A stretch of 23,525 nt of DNA, from the NCBI GenBank assembly GCA_013043295.1, contig JABDOO010000142.1:1-23525 (forward strand). The letters run 5' to 3'. Below are positions 14,123 through 22,256 of the stretch, one piece after another. A program made the translations under genes and the position numbers. Position 1 is the stretch's first letter. Each line of letters begins with the position of its first letter. The DNA is from Candidatus Nitrosopumilus sp. (GTDB lineage Archaea > Thermoproteota > Nitrososphaeria > Nitrososphaerales > Nitrosopumilaceae). Under the pieces are notes generated by a model that searched no databases, was not told where the DNA came from, and worked only from the letters and a program-made list of their open reading frames with translations.

Positions 14123-14130
14123 TTATATTT
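14123..14130 (+). promoter_or_regulatory. TATA box of the S3Ae gene
   Basis: TTATATTT, about 26 bases above the TTG start at 14153, predicting a leaderless transcript beginning at or one base before the TTG. It separates the S3Ae gene from serS. Confidence 0.5.
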
Positions 14131-14152
14131 TGGGTTCAAAGGTCGTTAATAA

Positions 14153-14764
14153 TTGGCACGTAGAAAAGGTCGAGTAAAGGACAAGTGGCGAGAAAAACGC
14201 TGGGTCACAGTATATGCACCTGATTCATTTAACAATGTACCAATAGCTTATGTTCCAATTACAGATGATGAGAATGCTGTAGGTAGAGTTTTAGAAGTTA
14301 CACTATATGATATTCTAAAAGGAGACCCATCACAGCATCAATACAAGATCTATTTCCAAATTAATAATGTTGAAGGGGATAAAGCATCAACAATTTTCAA
14401 GAGATATGAATATTCTAAAGAATTTTTGCGAAGTTTAGTTAGACGTGGCTCTTCAAAGATAAATTTCATCATAGATATCAAGACAAAGGATGGTTACATC
14501 TTTAGAATCAAGTTGCTTGCTTTAACACATAGACAACTTAACACATCAAGACAACATGCTCTTAGATTAATTGCTAGAGATGTAATTAACAAAACAATTC
14601 CTGAAATGACAATTGATCAATTTGTGCAAGCAACATGTTATAGTAAAATTAATTCAGATATCATGGCAGCATTCAAGAAAGTAATTAGAGTTAGACATGT
14701 AGGTCTTGAGAAAGTAAAACTCATCAGAACTGCAGACAAAGAAACAAAATTACTAGAAGCATAA
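14153..14764 (+). CDS. rps3ae: 30S ribosomal protein S3Ae (eS1)
   Basis: Small-subunit ribosomal protein shared by archaea and eukaryotes, located near the mRNA exit site. Seen: 203 residues, matching the archaeal family (about 195-225). It begins MARRKGRVKDKWREKRWVT and contains the expected strand and loop blocks (WVTVYAPDSFNNVPIAYVP, RTVGRVLEVTLYDILKGDPSQ type, RRGSSKINFIIDIKTKDGY) and the KVIRVRHVGLEKVKLI C-terminal region. The start is TTG at 14153; no ATG lies nearby and MARRKGR is the family's N-terminus. It is followed after 25 bases by the RNA-binding protein gene on the same strand. Confidence 0.93.
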   Translation: MARRKGRVKDKWREKRWVTVYAPDSFNNVPIAYVPITDDENAVGRVLEVTLYDILKGDPSQHQYKIYFQINNVEGDKASTIFKRYEYSKEFLRSLVRRGSSKINFIIDIKTKDGYIFRIKLLALTHRQLNTSRQHALRLIARDVINKTIPEMTIDQFVQATCYSKINSDIMAAFKKVIRVRHVGLEKVKLIRTADKETKLLEA

Positions 14765-14789
14765 TAACAAAAATTATTCTTTAGTAATC

Positions 14790-15218
14790 ATGGTTCATAA
14801 GATTGAAATTACAATTGATGTAATTGTTCACGCAACTGAAGATCTTGGAAAAATCTTTCAAGCTTTTGAAGATGTTTTAGACATGAAACAGGAGGATTTC
14901 ACAATTAAAGAAACTGAAGGGCACTATGAAAATCCAATAATTTTGTTAAATGCAAAGATTGTAAAAAAACAGGCTCAAAATCTAATGAATAAACTACTGG
15001 AATTATTACCTGATAAACAAATCACTGAATTAATTGATGAGATTGAAGAAAGAACAGTAGATTCAAGATTTCATATGAGATTGGATAAACAAGAACTAAT
15101 CAAAGGTAGTCTGCAAGTTAAAGAAAAAGATACCATTAAAATAAAAATTCACACACCTATATACAACAAAAAGGAAACTGTCAAAACATTTACAGAAATT
15201 TTTCAAATTGCCAACTAG
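14790..15218 (+). CDS. COG1325-type archaeal RNA-binding protein
   Basis: Archaeal protein of the family annotated as 'exosome subunit' or 'RNA-binding protein' (DUF54/COG1325), whose exact role is not settled. Seen: 142 residues, typical for the family; starts MVHKIEITIDVIVHATEDL with the family's early beta-alpha block, then a KAVQNLMNKLLELLP-type helix, a conserved RFHMRLDKQELIKG block (about 94-107) and a C-terminal beta strand DTIKIKIHTPIYNK. No signal peptide or membrane helix. It follows the S3Ae gene after 25 bases, a neighbourhood seen in other archaea in which translation genes and RNA-processing factors cluster together. ATG at 14790. The end lies about 8 bases before a TATA-like element that probably drives the RNA gene downstream. 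Confidence 0.8.
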   Translation: MVHKIEITIDVIVHATEDLGKIFQAFEDVLDMKQEDFTIKETEGHYENPIILLNAKIVKKQAQNLMNKLLELLPDKQITELIDEIEERTVDSRFHMRLDKQELIKGSLQVKEKDTIKIKIHTPIYNKKETVKTFTEIFQIAN

Positions 15219-15226
15219 ATTAAATA
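15219..15226 (+). promoter_or_regulatory. TATA-like box of the predicted RNA gene
   Basis: ATTAAATA, about 26 bases before the GGG at 15250-15252, where the GC-rich RNA element begins. Confidence 0.4.
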
Positions 15227-15249
15227 GGAATAAAACAACTATACAATTT

Positions 15250-15320
15250 GGGAATGAGGAAATAACAGCCGCTCCAGTCTGAGCGAAAGCTTTGAAGACG
15301 CCGCGACGAACCGACCCCTT
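15250..15320 (+). ncRNA. Predicted small RNA, C/D-box-like
   Basis: A GC-rich block stands out in an AT-rich intergenic region. It starts GGG about 26 bases below a TATA-like box and ends CCCC followed by TTTTAT, so it has a promoter, an end-closing GGG/CCC stem and a T-run terminator. Inside lie elements resembling a C/D guide RNA: ATGAGGA (C-like, 15253-15260), CTGA (D', 15279-15282), GCGAAAGC (a GAAA-loop hairpin), TGAAGA (C'-like, 15293-15298) and CCGA (D-like, 15311-15314). C'-to-D spacing is 12 bases, as usual; C-to-D' is 18, longer than usual, and only CTGA is a perfect box. An alternative reading is an unrelated structured RNA, for example with the 5-pair hairpin CGCTC/GAGCG. No ORF of any length covers it. 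Confidence 0.45.
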
Positions 15321-15373
15321 TTATCGATCAAGAATTTTGACAGATTGGTTTTGTCGACTAATTCATGGTATTA

Positions 15374-15382
15374 TTTTAAATA
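15374..15382 (+). promoter_or_regulatory. TATA box of the geranylgeranyl reductase gene
   Basis: TTTTAAATA, about 27 bases above the GTG start at 15405, predicting a leaderless message. Confidence 0.5.
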
Positions 15383-15404
15383 CCGATAGACAAACCTCAA
15401 TATC

Positions 15405-16862
15405 GTGGCAGATTATGATGTTATAATCGCAGGTGGAGGCTTAGCTGGTACAATTACAGCACAAGCAATTGCTCATTACTCTAATCAAAATTTAAAAATT
15501 TTAGTTGTAGATAGAAATACTGAATTTCTACCAGGTCGAAAATCATTAGCTGGATGGGTATGTGGAGATGCATGTTCAAAAGAAGCAGTAGACTTTATGT
15601 CAGAAAGAATCAAAGTAGAATGGACTAGACCTGAAATTGAACATGATGTAAAAGGTGTCATGGCCTTCTCACCAGATACAGAAACAGCCATCCCATTTGA
15701 TGGTGCTGGATTTATGTTAAATCGACAAAAATTACCCGAAATTCAAAATGAACGAAGTAAGAAAATGGGTATAGAGTTTGAATACGAAATTAATCTAACA
15801 GGACTAATTTATGATGGTCAACAAGCAGTTGGAATTCAAGGTGTAGATAACAAAACAAAACAACCCTTCAAAAAAACATCAAAAATTGTTATTGACGCTA
15901 CTGGAGTGACATCTATGCTTAGAAATGGACTTCAGAACTCAACTAAAGTAGAAAAGAGAATTGATAGAAGAGATTTAGAATCAACTGGAAGATACATCAT
16001 GCACTTTGAAAAGGGTGAAAAAAATCTTACAGATTTTGATCCAGATTATTGTATAATTCATTTAGATCAAGATATTGCCCCTGGAGGATATGGTTGGGTG
16101 TTTCCAAAAGGAGAAACTAAAGTAAACATTGGTCTGGGAGTTGAAAAATCTCTTTTGGATAAAAGAAACAAAAGATTAGGCAAGAAAGACAATGTTGAAT
16201 CTTTAATGAAAGAGTATCTACATAGAAATACTGCAATCAAAAATGCAAAATTATCTGAAGAACCACAAGACATCAATAATAATTCAGGAGTATTCCAAGT
16301 TTCTGTAAGAAGACAAAATGATTGTATGGTTTCAGGTGGATATATGATGGTAGGAGATTCTGCATGGATGCCAAAACCAATTGATGCAGGAGGAATTGGA
16401 CCAGCTTTGATTGCAGGTACAATTCTAGGAAATAATGTATCTCAAGCAATAGAAGCTAATGATGTTTCTGAAGCAGGTTTATGGCAATACAATTTAGATT
16501 ATATCAAAGAATATGGTTACAAGACAGCTGGTCTTGAATTATTTAGACGACTAGTTCAACAAATGACAAATGAGCAAATCAGTTATGGAATGAAACACTT
16601 TTTGGGGAATATGGATGTCGAATCAATCAGTAAGGGTGAACATCCAGACTTTTCAGGGTTAGGAAAAATTGGAATGATAATCAGAGGTGCAATGAACAAA
16701 ACAGTTGCAGATGGATTAAGATTCACTTCAAAAGAAAATCAATGGTTGGTAGAGCATTACAACAATTATCCAAAAAATCCATCAGGGTTTGATGAATGGA
16801 ATAAAACATTGCATCAAAGAATGGATGCTGCATTTACAAAAGTTGAAGCATTTGGATCTTAG
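15405..16862 (+). CDS. Geranylgeranyl reductase family FAD protein
   Basis: Probable digeranylgeranylglycerophospholipid reductase, which saturates the isoprenoid chains of archaeal membrane lipids using FAD. Seen: 485 residues; the dinucleotide-binding motif IIAGGGLAGT at 7-16; VVDRN at about 34-38; the family's GWVCGDACS block near 50-58, with the cysteine conserved in reductases of this family; and the second FAD motif MMVGDSAWMPKPIDAGGIG at about 312-330, closely similar to the GDAAGFxxPxxxGGI block of the group. FAD-PCMH or squalene-epoxidase relatives are less likely. The start is GTG at 15405, 27 bases below TTTTAAATA, giving a leaderless transcript; MADYDVIIAGGG begins at this codon. 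C-terminal extension of about 100 residues (NTVADGLRF... region) is typical of the thaumarchaeal form. Confidence 0.85.
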   Translation: MADYDVIIAGGGLAGTITAQAIAHYSNQNLKILVVDRNTEFLPGRKSLAGWVCGDACSKEAVDFMSERIKVEWTRPEIEHDVKGVMAFSPDTETAIPFDGAGFMLNRQKLPEIQNERSKKMGIEFEYEINLTGLIYDGQQAVGIQGVDNKTKQPFKKTSKIVIDATGVTSMLRNGLQNSTKVEKRIDRRDLESTGRYIMHFEKGEKNLTDFDPDYCIIHLDQDIAPGGYGWVFPKGETKVNIGLGVEKSLLDKRNKRLGKKDNVESLMKEYLHRNTAIKNAKLSEEPQDINNNSGVFQVSVRRQNDCMVSGGYMMVGDSAWMPKPIDAGGIGPALIAGTILGNNVSQAIEANDVSEAGLWQYNLDYIKEYGYKTAGLELFRRLVQQMTNEQISYGMKHFLGNMDVESISKGEHPDFSGLGKIGMIIRGAMNKTVADGLRFTSKENQWLVEHYNNYPKNPSGFDEWNKTLHQRMDAAFTKVEAFGS

Positions 16863-16902
16863 ATCTAATATTAAATATTGTTTAAATCAATGAAAACATA
16901 CT

Positions 16903-17697
16903 TTGGATGAAGCACAATATCTTGATTGGAATAATTCCATTCAAATTTTAGACAAGGCGTATGAAGCAGGTCTATTTGTGCTCATCATTGGTCCTAAAGG
17001 GACTGGAAAGACATCATTAGTTAGAGATTTTGCTAGACAAAAGAATGTAAATTTAGAATCCATTAATTTCAGTCTAAGAACCAGAGAAAGTCATCTAGTT
17101 GGGACTAAAACGCTTACAGATGGAACAGTAAATTTTGATGAAGGGTTATTGATTAAATCAATGAAAAATGGAGATATGCTTTATCTGGATGAAATTAATT
17201 CAGCAGAAGCCGATGTTTTACTCAGACTAGATGAAGCACTAGATGATAGGCGACAAATTGTATTAAAGGAATCATCAGGCGAAGTTGTCAATGCAAAAGA
17301 AAACTGGTTTGTAATATCTACTATCAATCCATTAACACATAGTGGAACAAAAGAATTACCTCCACAATTACTTAGCAGATTTCCAGTACGAATTAGATTA
17401 GAATATCCTCCAGAAAATATTGAATTAGAGATTGTCAAAAAACATGTTTCAGGAAATCATGAATCAGAAATTATTCAAGCAATTAAACTAGCAAATACTT
17501 TAAGACAAGCAGCTGCAGTTGAAGAATTATTCTATTCACCAAGCTTACGTGAGACTATTGCATTTGGTAAATTATTAGATAAAGGAATGTCACCCAAAGA
17601 AGTTGCAGATATTGTATTTGGGAATGTCTATACCCAATGGGGAAACATAGAATATCAAAAAGTAAGTGACATCATCACGTCAATGTTTGGAAATTAG
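16903..17697 (+). CDS. MoxR-family AAA+ ATPase
   Basis: Chaperone-type ATPase that pairs with VWA proteins to activate metalloenzymes or remodel proteins. Seen: 264 residues; Walker A GPKGTGKT at 30-37, Walker B MLYLDEI at 92-98, sensor 1 region around FVISTINP (about 137-144), and an arginine-finger-like LLSRFPVRI near 162-170, followed by the MoxR lid helices. Length and order fit the MoxR/NorQ/CbbQ group. Start is TTG at 16903, about 28 bases below AATATTGTTTAAAT-type AT boxes at 16871-16886, so probably leaderless. The stop codon abuts the ATG of the VWA gene, so the two are an operon and probably a complex. Confidence 0.88.
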   Translation: MDEAQYLDWNNSIQILDKAYEAGLFVLIIGPKGTGKTSLVRDFARQKNVNLESINFSLRTRESHLVGTKTLTDGTVNFDEGLLIKSMKNGDMLYLDEINSAEADVLLRLDEALDDRRQIVLKESSGEVVNAKENWFVISTINPLTHSGTKELPPQLLSRFPVRIRLEYPPENIELEIVKKHVSGNHESEIIQAIKLANTLRQAAAVEELFYSPSLRETIAFGKLLDKGMSPKEVADIVFGNVYTQWGNIEYQKVSDIITSMFGN

Positions 17698-19260
17698 ATG
17701 CAAGCGATTCAACTCCAAAATGATTCTTTAGTAGAGATTGCAACTTTTTTAGTTAGAAGATGGTCTGAAAAAGAAAACATCACAATAGAAATTTCAGACA
17801 ATGTAGAAACAAAAACTAGATTGAAAGAAAATAAAGTGATTCTAACTCCATTAGAAAAAAGAATTGGAAATGACTTTCAAAAATATCGACAGTTTAGAAC
17901 TTCATTATGGTTTGAAGCCATGAGAGTAAAATACTGTAAAAAAATTCTCAGCAATGATCATGCATTTGGATTTATTCTCAATACAATGGAGACCCAAAGA
18001 GTTGAACAATTAGGCACAAAAATCTGGAAAGGAATGGATAAAGAAATTATTTTTAATTATACATACATGCTTGTTGCAAGACCACAATTACATACAGTTT
18101 ATGGAAAAGCAAGGATAGTAGAGGCATTTTACCAATATTTCATGTTCGGAGTAATAAAAGGAGAAATGCAAGCAAGTAATTTTGAAAAAATTAAAAAAGC
18201 ATCTGTATTTGCAAAGCAAATTGTCAAACAAGCAATTAGTGAAAATCATGGTACAGATTGGATTGAAAAAAATGTTAGTCAGATAATAAAAATATTGGAT
18301 ATAGATTCTCTGCTAACAATTCCAGTATCTTTACCATTTATGAAAGCTGGAATGGCATTGTCTGAAGAAGAATTACTAAAAGTATTGAAAATAATATCCA
18401 AAAATAAAGAGGGCGATTTAGGAACAGTGGATCCAAAATCAATTATTCGAGGTGATGATGTGTATGATGAATACAAAGTATTACTAGATGAAAATGAAAA
18501 AACTCAAAACAAAGGATTAGCACCAGAGGCTATAGGGATTCAAGTTCCATCAAATAGAAATGTGGATGAATCAGTGATTTATGATATTAGTTTGATTAAT
18601 GGATTAAAAATTAAATTTAAAGAATGGAAATCAGGATGGAAAGAGCAACATCTAAGATCAGGAGATGAATTTGATGAAGAAAATTACATTGAAGGTCAGG
18701 AACCATTTTTTATGGATGTAAAAAAATCTATTAAAACAAAAATTGTAATTTTGTTAGATCATTCTTCGAGTATTGCATCTGATGCTATTGAATACAAAAA
18801 AGCAACTTTGGCCCTATGTGAGGTATTATCTTTTCTCAAAGTGAAATTTGCAGTTTATGCATTTAGTACTCAAAATAGATCAATGGTGTGTTGGTCCATA
18901 AAACCAGACAACGTAAAATGGAATAGTATTACTGCAAAAAGATTGGCTCAAATTGTTGCTAATGGTTCAACTCCATTAGCTGAAGTTTATGATAAAATGT
19001 TTCCAATTTTGCAGTCAAAAAGGCCAGATATTTTTTTGACTTTAACTGACGGTGAGCCATCGGATCCTGATGCAGTAAGAAATATGACAAAATCACTCAA
19101 AGGACTAGGGATTAACATGATAGCTTTGGGATTAGGACCAAACACAGTAAGAGCTACAACAATTGCAAATAATCTAAGACACCTAGGCTATGAAAAAACA
19201 ATGGCTGTAAGTAGGCTAAATGATATTCCAAATAAAGTGATTAGTATTTTAAATGAGTAA
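17698..19260 (+). CDS. VWA-domain protein, partner of the MoxR ATPase
   Basis: Adaptor carrying a metal-ion-dependent adhesion site, of the NorD/CbbO/CoxE-like group. Seen: 520 residues; the first 330 are unassigned and helix-rich; the VWA domain is at about 345-515. Its MIDAS is complete: D354-H-S-S-S358 (DxSxS), a Thr in STPLAE near 425 and D451 in LTDGEPSD. Known: MoxR/VWA pairs insert metals or activate enzymes such as nitric oxide reductase, Rubisco and CO dehydrogenase. Inferred: here the client is unknown; the ammonia monooxygenase is about 8 kb away, a suggestive but weak link. ATG at 17698 directly follows the MoxR stop, so translational coupling is expected. No signal peptide. Confidence 0.85.
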   Translation: MQAIQLQNDSLVEIATFLVRRWSEKENITIEISDNVETKTRLKENKVILTPLEKRIGNDFQKYRQFRTSLWFEAMRVKYCKKILSNDHAFGFILNTMETQRVEQLGTKIWKGMDKEIIFNYTYMLVARPQLHTVYGKARIVEAFYQYFMFGVIKGEMQASNFEKIKKASVFAKQIVKQAISENHGTDWIEKNVSQIIKILDIDSLLTIPVSLPFMKAGMALSEEELLKVLKIISKNKEGDLGTVDPKSIIRGDDVYDEYKVLLDENEKTQNKGLAPEAIGIQVPSNRNVDESVIYDISLINGLKIKFKEWKSGWKEQHLRSGDEFDEENYIEGQEPFFMDVKKSIKTKIVILLDHSSSIASDAIEYKKATLALCEVLSFLKVKFAVYAFSTQNRSMVCWSIKPDNVKWNSITAKRLAQIVANGSTPLAEVYDKMFPILQSKRPDIFLTLTDGEPSDPDAVRNMTKSLKGLGINMIALGLGPNTVRATTIANNLRHLGYEKTMAVSRLNDIPNKVISILNE

Positions 19261-19323
19261 ATTTTTGATTTCAAATCAGGATATTTTATATGAGCAAAAA
19301 ATTAGTTCCATTTACTGAAGAAA

Positions 19324-20865
19324 ATGTCAAATAATGATTTTGATAAGCCTCTACTTGAAAAATTTGAACAGGAAATATGGAATAAAATTCCCCATTTAGA
19401 AGAAGGCAGAGTAGTCAATGCAACTCCATTAATTGATCTCACCAGTGATCTTAAAGAATGTGCAAAAAATCTTTTCAAATTAGATATTTCAGATTTAGAC
19501 TTGAAAATATATGGTAAATTTGATGCTAACTTGATATCAGGTTCCATTAAAATCAGACCAGCAATTCACATTATGCATGACGCAATCAAATCTGGAAAGT
19601 TAAAGAGTAATCAAACAATCATTGAAGCGACATCAGGGAATTTTGGAATTGCATTAGGACAAATGTCAAAGCTTGGATTAACAGTTGTTTCACTTGTTTC
19701 AAGAAAATTACAAGAAGGAGTATTCAAAGAATTACGAAATGAAAATATTCGCATAATGGATTTAGATATGGATATTTGTCCTGCTCCTGGAATGAAAGAT
19801 AGTGATGCAGATGCATTGGTTGCAAAAGCAACTGCAGCAAATATCCGTTCACAGTTAATTGAATTAGGTTTTGAGCCTACAAAATATGATAATTCAATTT
19901 CTGAAGTAGAAGAATTATTGGCAGCTCAAGATATAATCAACTTAGCAAAACTACTTTCAAAAATTTATGATTGTTTTTGTCCAGAACAGTATGATAATGA
20001 ATTAAACATTGATGCACATAGAACAATAACTGCTGTTGAAATTGATCAACAATTACATGAAAATAATGATTCATTAGAAGATTACAGAATTTACTGCTCA
20101 TTTGGAACTGGGGGTACATCTGGAGGATTAAGTAAATACATGAACGAAAAATATGGGAAAAAATCTGTACATGTTGTCTTTCCACCTGCTGGTCAGGATG
20201 TTGCAGGAATTAGAACAAAGGCCAAAGCAGAGGGTCTAAAATTGTATAATCCAGATGCATATGCATCTGAACAAGAGGTAGATTTTGGTCAGGCTAAGCA
20301 TTTACTAAAATTCTTTGTTGATAAAGGTCATAATATTGGTGAAAGTACAGCACTAGCCCTGTATGCAATATTAGAAAGGTTAAGTGATGGAGATAAGGGA
20401 AAATTTGTAGTTGTTGTCGCTGATGGAATTGAGAAATATAGGAAAAATCTAGAAGCAATGTCTGCCAATAAGCGTATCCAGGTATCTTTGGAAGAAGCAA
20501 CATCCAGTATTCAAGATTATGATAGAATAATTTGGGTCCATACTCAATATACCCCAAAAGAGGAAGGAATTGAAATAATTGCCAAGTCTTTAGGAGTAGA
20601 TAAAGAAAAAATTACGATTCCTAAAGCTAGCACAATAAATCAATTATTGTCCACACAACAGATTCCAGATAATTTAACTAAAGATCTAGATGGTTCTAAA
20701 GGTAAATCATTGTTAATTTGTATGGCAGGAAATACATCATTGATGACTGCACAAGTACTTGCAAGTAAAGGAATAGTAACTGAGAGCCTGAATGGAGGTA
20801 TTACAAATTTACCTGAAGGCCAAGGAAAGAATCCTGGCGAATATATTCAGATAGCCAGAGATTAA
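19324..20865 (+). CDS. PLP-dependent cysteine-synthase-like enzyme fused to a rhodanese domain
   Basis: Seen: 513 residues with two domains. Residues about 30-375 are a fold-type II PLP enzyme: PLP lysine K76 in SGSIKIRPA, phosphate-binding SGNFG at 104-108 (SGNTG in most cysteine synthases) and GTGGTSGG at 261-268. Between 150 and 245 lies an insertion of about 90 residues with cysteines at 152, 217 and 219. Residues about 385-500 look like a rhodanese: a loop C466-M-A-G-N-T-S (Cys plus six residues) and a GGITNLP ending (usually GGIxxW). The architecture suggests handling of a sulfur donor or a persulfide with a serine-type substrate; the actual substrate is unknown. A TATA-like ATTTTATA at 19282-19289 sits about 39 bases upstream of ATG 19324. 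The next gene starts 6 bases after the stop. Confidence 0.83.
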   Translation: MSNNDFDKPLLEKFEQEIWNKIPHLEEGRVVNATPLIDLTSDLKECAKNLFKLDISDLDLKIYGKFDANLISGSIKIRPAIHIMHDAIKSGKLKSNQTIIEATSGNFGIALGQMSKLGLTVVSLVSRKLQEGVFKELRNENIRIMDLDMDICPAPGMKDSDADALVAKATAANIRSQLIELGFEPTKYDNSISEVEELLAAQDIINLAKLLSKIYDCFCPEQYDNELNIDAHRTITAVEIDQQLHENNDSLEDYRIYCSFGTGGTSGGLSKYMNEKYGKKSVHVVFPPAGQDVAGIRTKAKAEGLKLYNPDAYASEQEVDFGQAKHLLKFFVDKGHNIGESTALALYAILERLSDGDKGKFVVVVADGIEKYRKNLEAMSANKRIQVSLEEATSSIQDYDRIIWVHTQYTPKEEGIEIIAKSLGVDKEKITIPKASTINQLLSTQQIPDNLTKDLDGSKGKSLLICMAGNTSLMTAQVLASKGIVTESLNGGITNLPEGQGKNPGEYIQIARD

Positions 20866-20870
20866 GCAAT

Positions 20871-21323
20871 TTGAAATGTCTATCAATTTCTCAACCATTT
20901 AGTGATTTAGTTATTGAAGGGGAAAAAACTATTGAATTAAGGAATTGGAATACAAATTATCGGGGAGAGTTTTTTGTTCATTCACCATTAAAAATAAGAA
21001 TAGAAGATTCTAAGAGATTAAAAATTGAGAAAAAATTTGTTACAGGTGCAATCATTGGTAAAGCACAATTGTATGATGTAAAAAAATACAATTCAATTAA
21101 AGAAATTAGACTAGATCAAAAATTTCATTTTGCATCCAAATTTCAAAACAAAACTTTTGGATTTATGTTAAAAAATGCTAAACCATTTAGAATTCCAATC
21201 CCATGGAAAGGTCAATTAGGATTATTTGATGTCGATATTCCAAAAAATAAAATTAAAAATAAAGAACTAGTATCAGAAATAATTGATGAAGAATATCGTT
21301 ATCAATGGATAGGTCATCATTAA
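20871..21323 (+). CDS. ASCH-domain protein
   Basis: Possible RNA-binding or nucleotide-binding regulator. Seen: 150 residues beginning KCLSISQPFSDLVIEGEKTIELRNWNT, which carries the ASCH signature (GEKTIELR, residues 17-24), then FVHSPLKI and a C-terminal PWKGQLGLFDV block. ASCH domains have a beta-barrel fold like PUA and are suggested to bind RNA during translation-coupled processes; the substrate here is not known. There is no signal peptide. The start is TTG at 20871, with only a 5-base gap from the preceding stop codon, so it is probably co-transcribed with the PLP/rhodanese gene. Confidence 0.78.
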   Translation: MKCLSISQPFSDLVIEGEKTIELRNWNTNYRGEFFVHSPLKIRIEDSKRLKIEKKFVTGAIIGKAQLYDVKKYNSIKEIRLDQKFHFASKFQNKTFGFMLKNAKPFRIPIPWKGQLGLFDVDIPKNKIKNKELVSEIIDEEYRYQWIGHH

Positions 21324-21354
21324 AATAATTTAAAATCTAAAAAATTCTGGCTAG

Positions 21355-21364
21355 TATATATAAA
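21355..21364 (+). promoter_or_regulatory. Strong TATA box of the TBP gene
   Basis: TATATATAAA, about 28 bases above the ATG at 21388, so the message is probably leaderless. A second AT-box (CATATTTAAAG, 21368-21378) lies between it and the start. TBP could bind both and thereby modulate its own gene, but this is inference. Confidence 0.65.
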
Positions 21365-21387
21365 GGTCATATTTAAAGTCCCTCGTT

Positions 21388-21951
21388 ATGCCTCAAACTA
21401 AACCAATTGTTAGTGTTGAAAATGTTGTAGCATCTGCATCAGTTGATCAAAAAATAGATCTTATTGAAATCACAGAAAAATTCCCAGATACAGAATATCA
21501 TCCAGAACAATTTCCAGGACTTGTGTTTAGACTAACCAATCCTAGAACAGCTACACTAATTTTCAGAACAGGTAAAATGGTATGTACTGGAGCTAAATCT
21601 GAAGAGATGGCAATAAAGGCTGTCAACACAGTTGTCCAGAAATTAAGAAAGGGCAAAATCAAAATTAAAAAAGATGCAGTAATTACAGTTCAGAATATTG
21701 TTGCAGCAATTAACCTAGGTGGAAAAATCCATTTAGAGAAGGCAGCTAGAACACTACCTAGAAGTATGTATGAGCCAGAACAATTTCCAGGTTTAATCCA
21801 TAGGATGCTAGATCCAAAGACTGTGATATTGTTATTTGCATCTGGAAAATTAGTTTGTACTGGAGCTAAAAAAGAATCAGATGTTTATCGCTCTGTCCAT
21901 AACTTACATGCATTATTAGAAGAAAAGACTCTAATGATTTATGATCAATAG
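21388..21951 (+). CDS. tbp: TATA-box-binding protein
   Basis: General transcription factor that binds TATA boxes and, with TFB, recruits RNA polymerase. Seen: 187 residues with the classic internal duplication: repeat 1 at about 8-93 and repeat 2 at about 100-183. Matching blocks are VSVENVVASASVDQ / ITVQNIVAAINLGG, PEQFPGLVFRL / PEQFPGLIHRM, ATLIFRTGKMVCTGAK / VILLFASGKLVCTGAK. The phenylalanines that intercalate into DNA are retained in part (FPGLVF, FPGLIH). The C-terminal LLEEKTLMIYDQ is short, without a long acidic tail. ATG at 21388 with a strong TATA box upstream. Confidence 0.97.
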   Translation: MPQTKPIVSVENVVASASVDQKIDLIEITEKFPDTEYHPEQFPGLVFRLTNPRTATLIFRTGKMVCTGAKSEEMAIKAVNTVVQKLRKGKIKIKKDAVITVQNIVAAINLGGKIHLEKAARTLPRSMYEPEQFPGLIHRMLDPKTVILLFASGKLVCTGAKKESDVYRSVHNLHALLEEKTLMIYDQ

Positions 21952-21963
21952 TTTTTTTAAAAA

Positions 21964-22185
21964 TTGCCTAGAGATATTTATGAAGATGAAAAAATAAAGC
22001 TAACACCTGAAGCAGGTTTTAATTTAATTGGAATAGATTACTTTGCAGAACCTGGAAATCAGCTATATCTAATAGAACATTTTGAGATGTATCAAGATGC
22101 ATTAAATGCAAAAAAAGACAGGAAAAACCAGGAGGAATACTTTATACTCTACAAGGGTACCGGAAATGAATTTTTCTGTAGATAG
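21964..22185 (+). CDS. Small protein of unknown function
   Basis: Not recognised. Seen: 73 residues, soluble, mixed charge, no signal peptide, with one cysteine at the C-terminus (FFCR). A central FNLIGIDYFAEPGNQLYLIEHFEMYQDALNAKK suggests a small alpha/beta fold with a final helix. The start is TTG at 21964, 12 bases after the TBP stop, so it probably belongs to the same transcript. Coding is supported by a clean frame with normal codon use, but nothing more specific can be said. Confidence 0.55.
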   Translation: MPRDIYEDEKIKLTPEAGFNLIGIDYFAEPGNQLYLIEHFEMYQDALNAKKDRKNQEEYFILYKGTGNEFFCR

Positions 22186-22256
22186 AGAAGAAAAAGTGCA
22201 TGGCTTTACAAATTTTTACAAACTCTCTTATCATTTAGTTTAAAATTTAGAAATTA

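Noticed and set aside
19290..19334. 14-codon frame (MSKKLVPFTEENVK) just upstream of and overlapping the PLP/rhodanese gene
   Set aside because: Its ATG overlaps the TATA-like element, so it would be upstream of the expected transcription start. A regulatory uORF cannot be excluded but is not supported.
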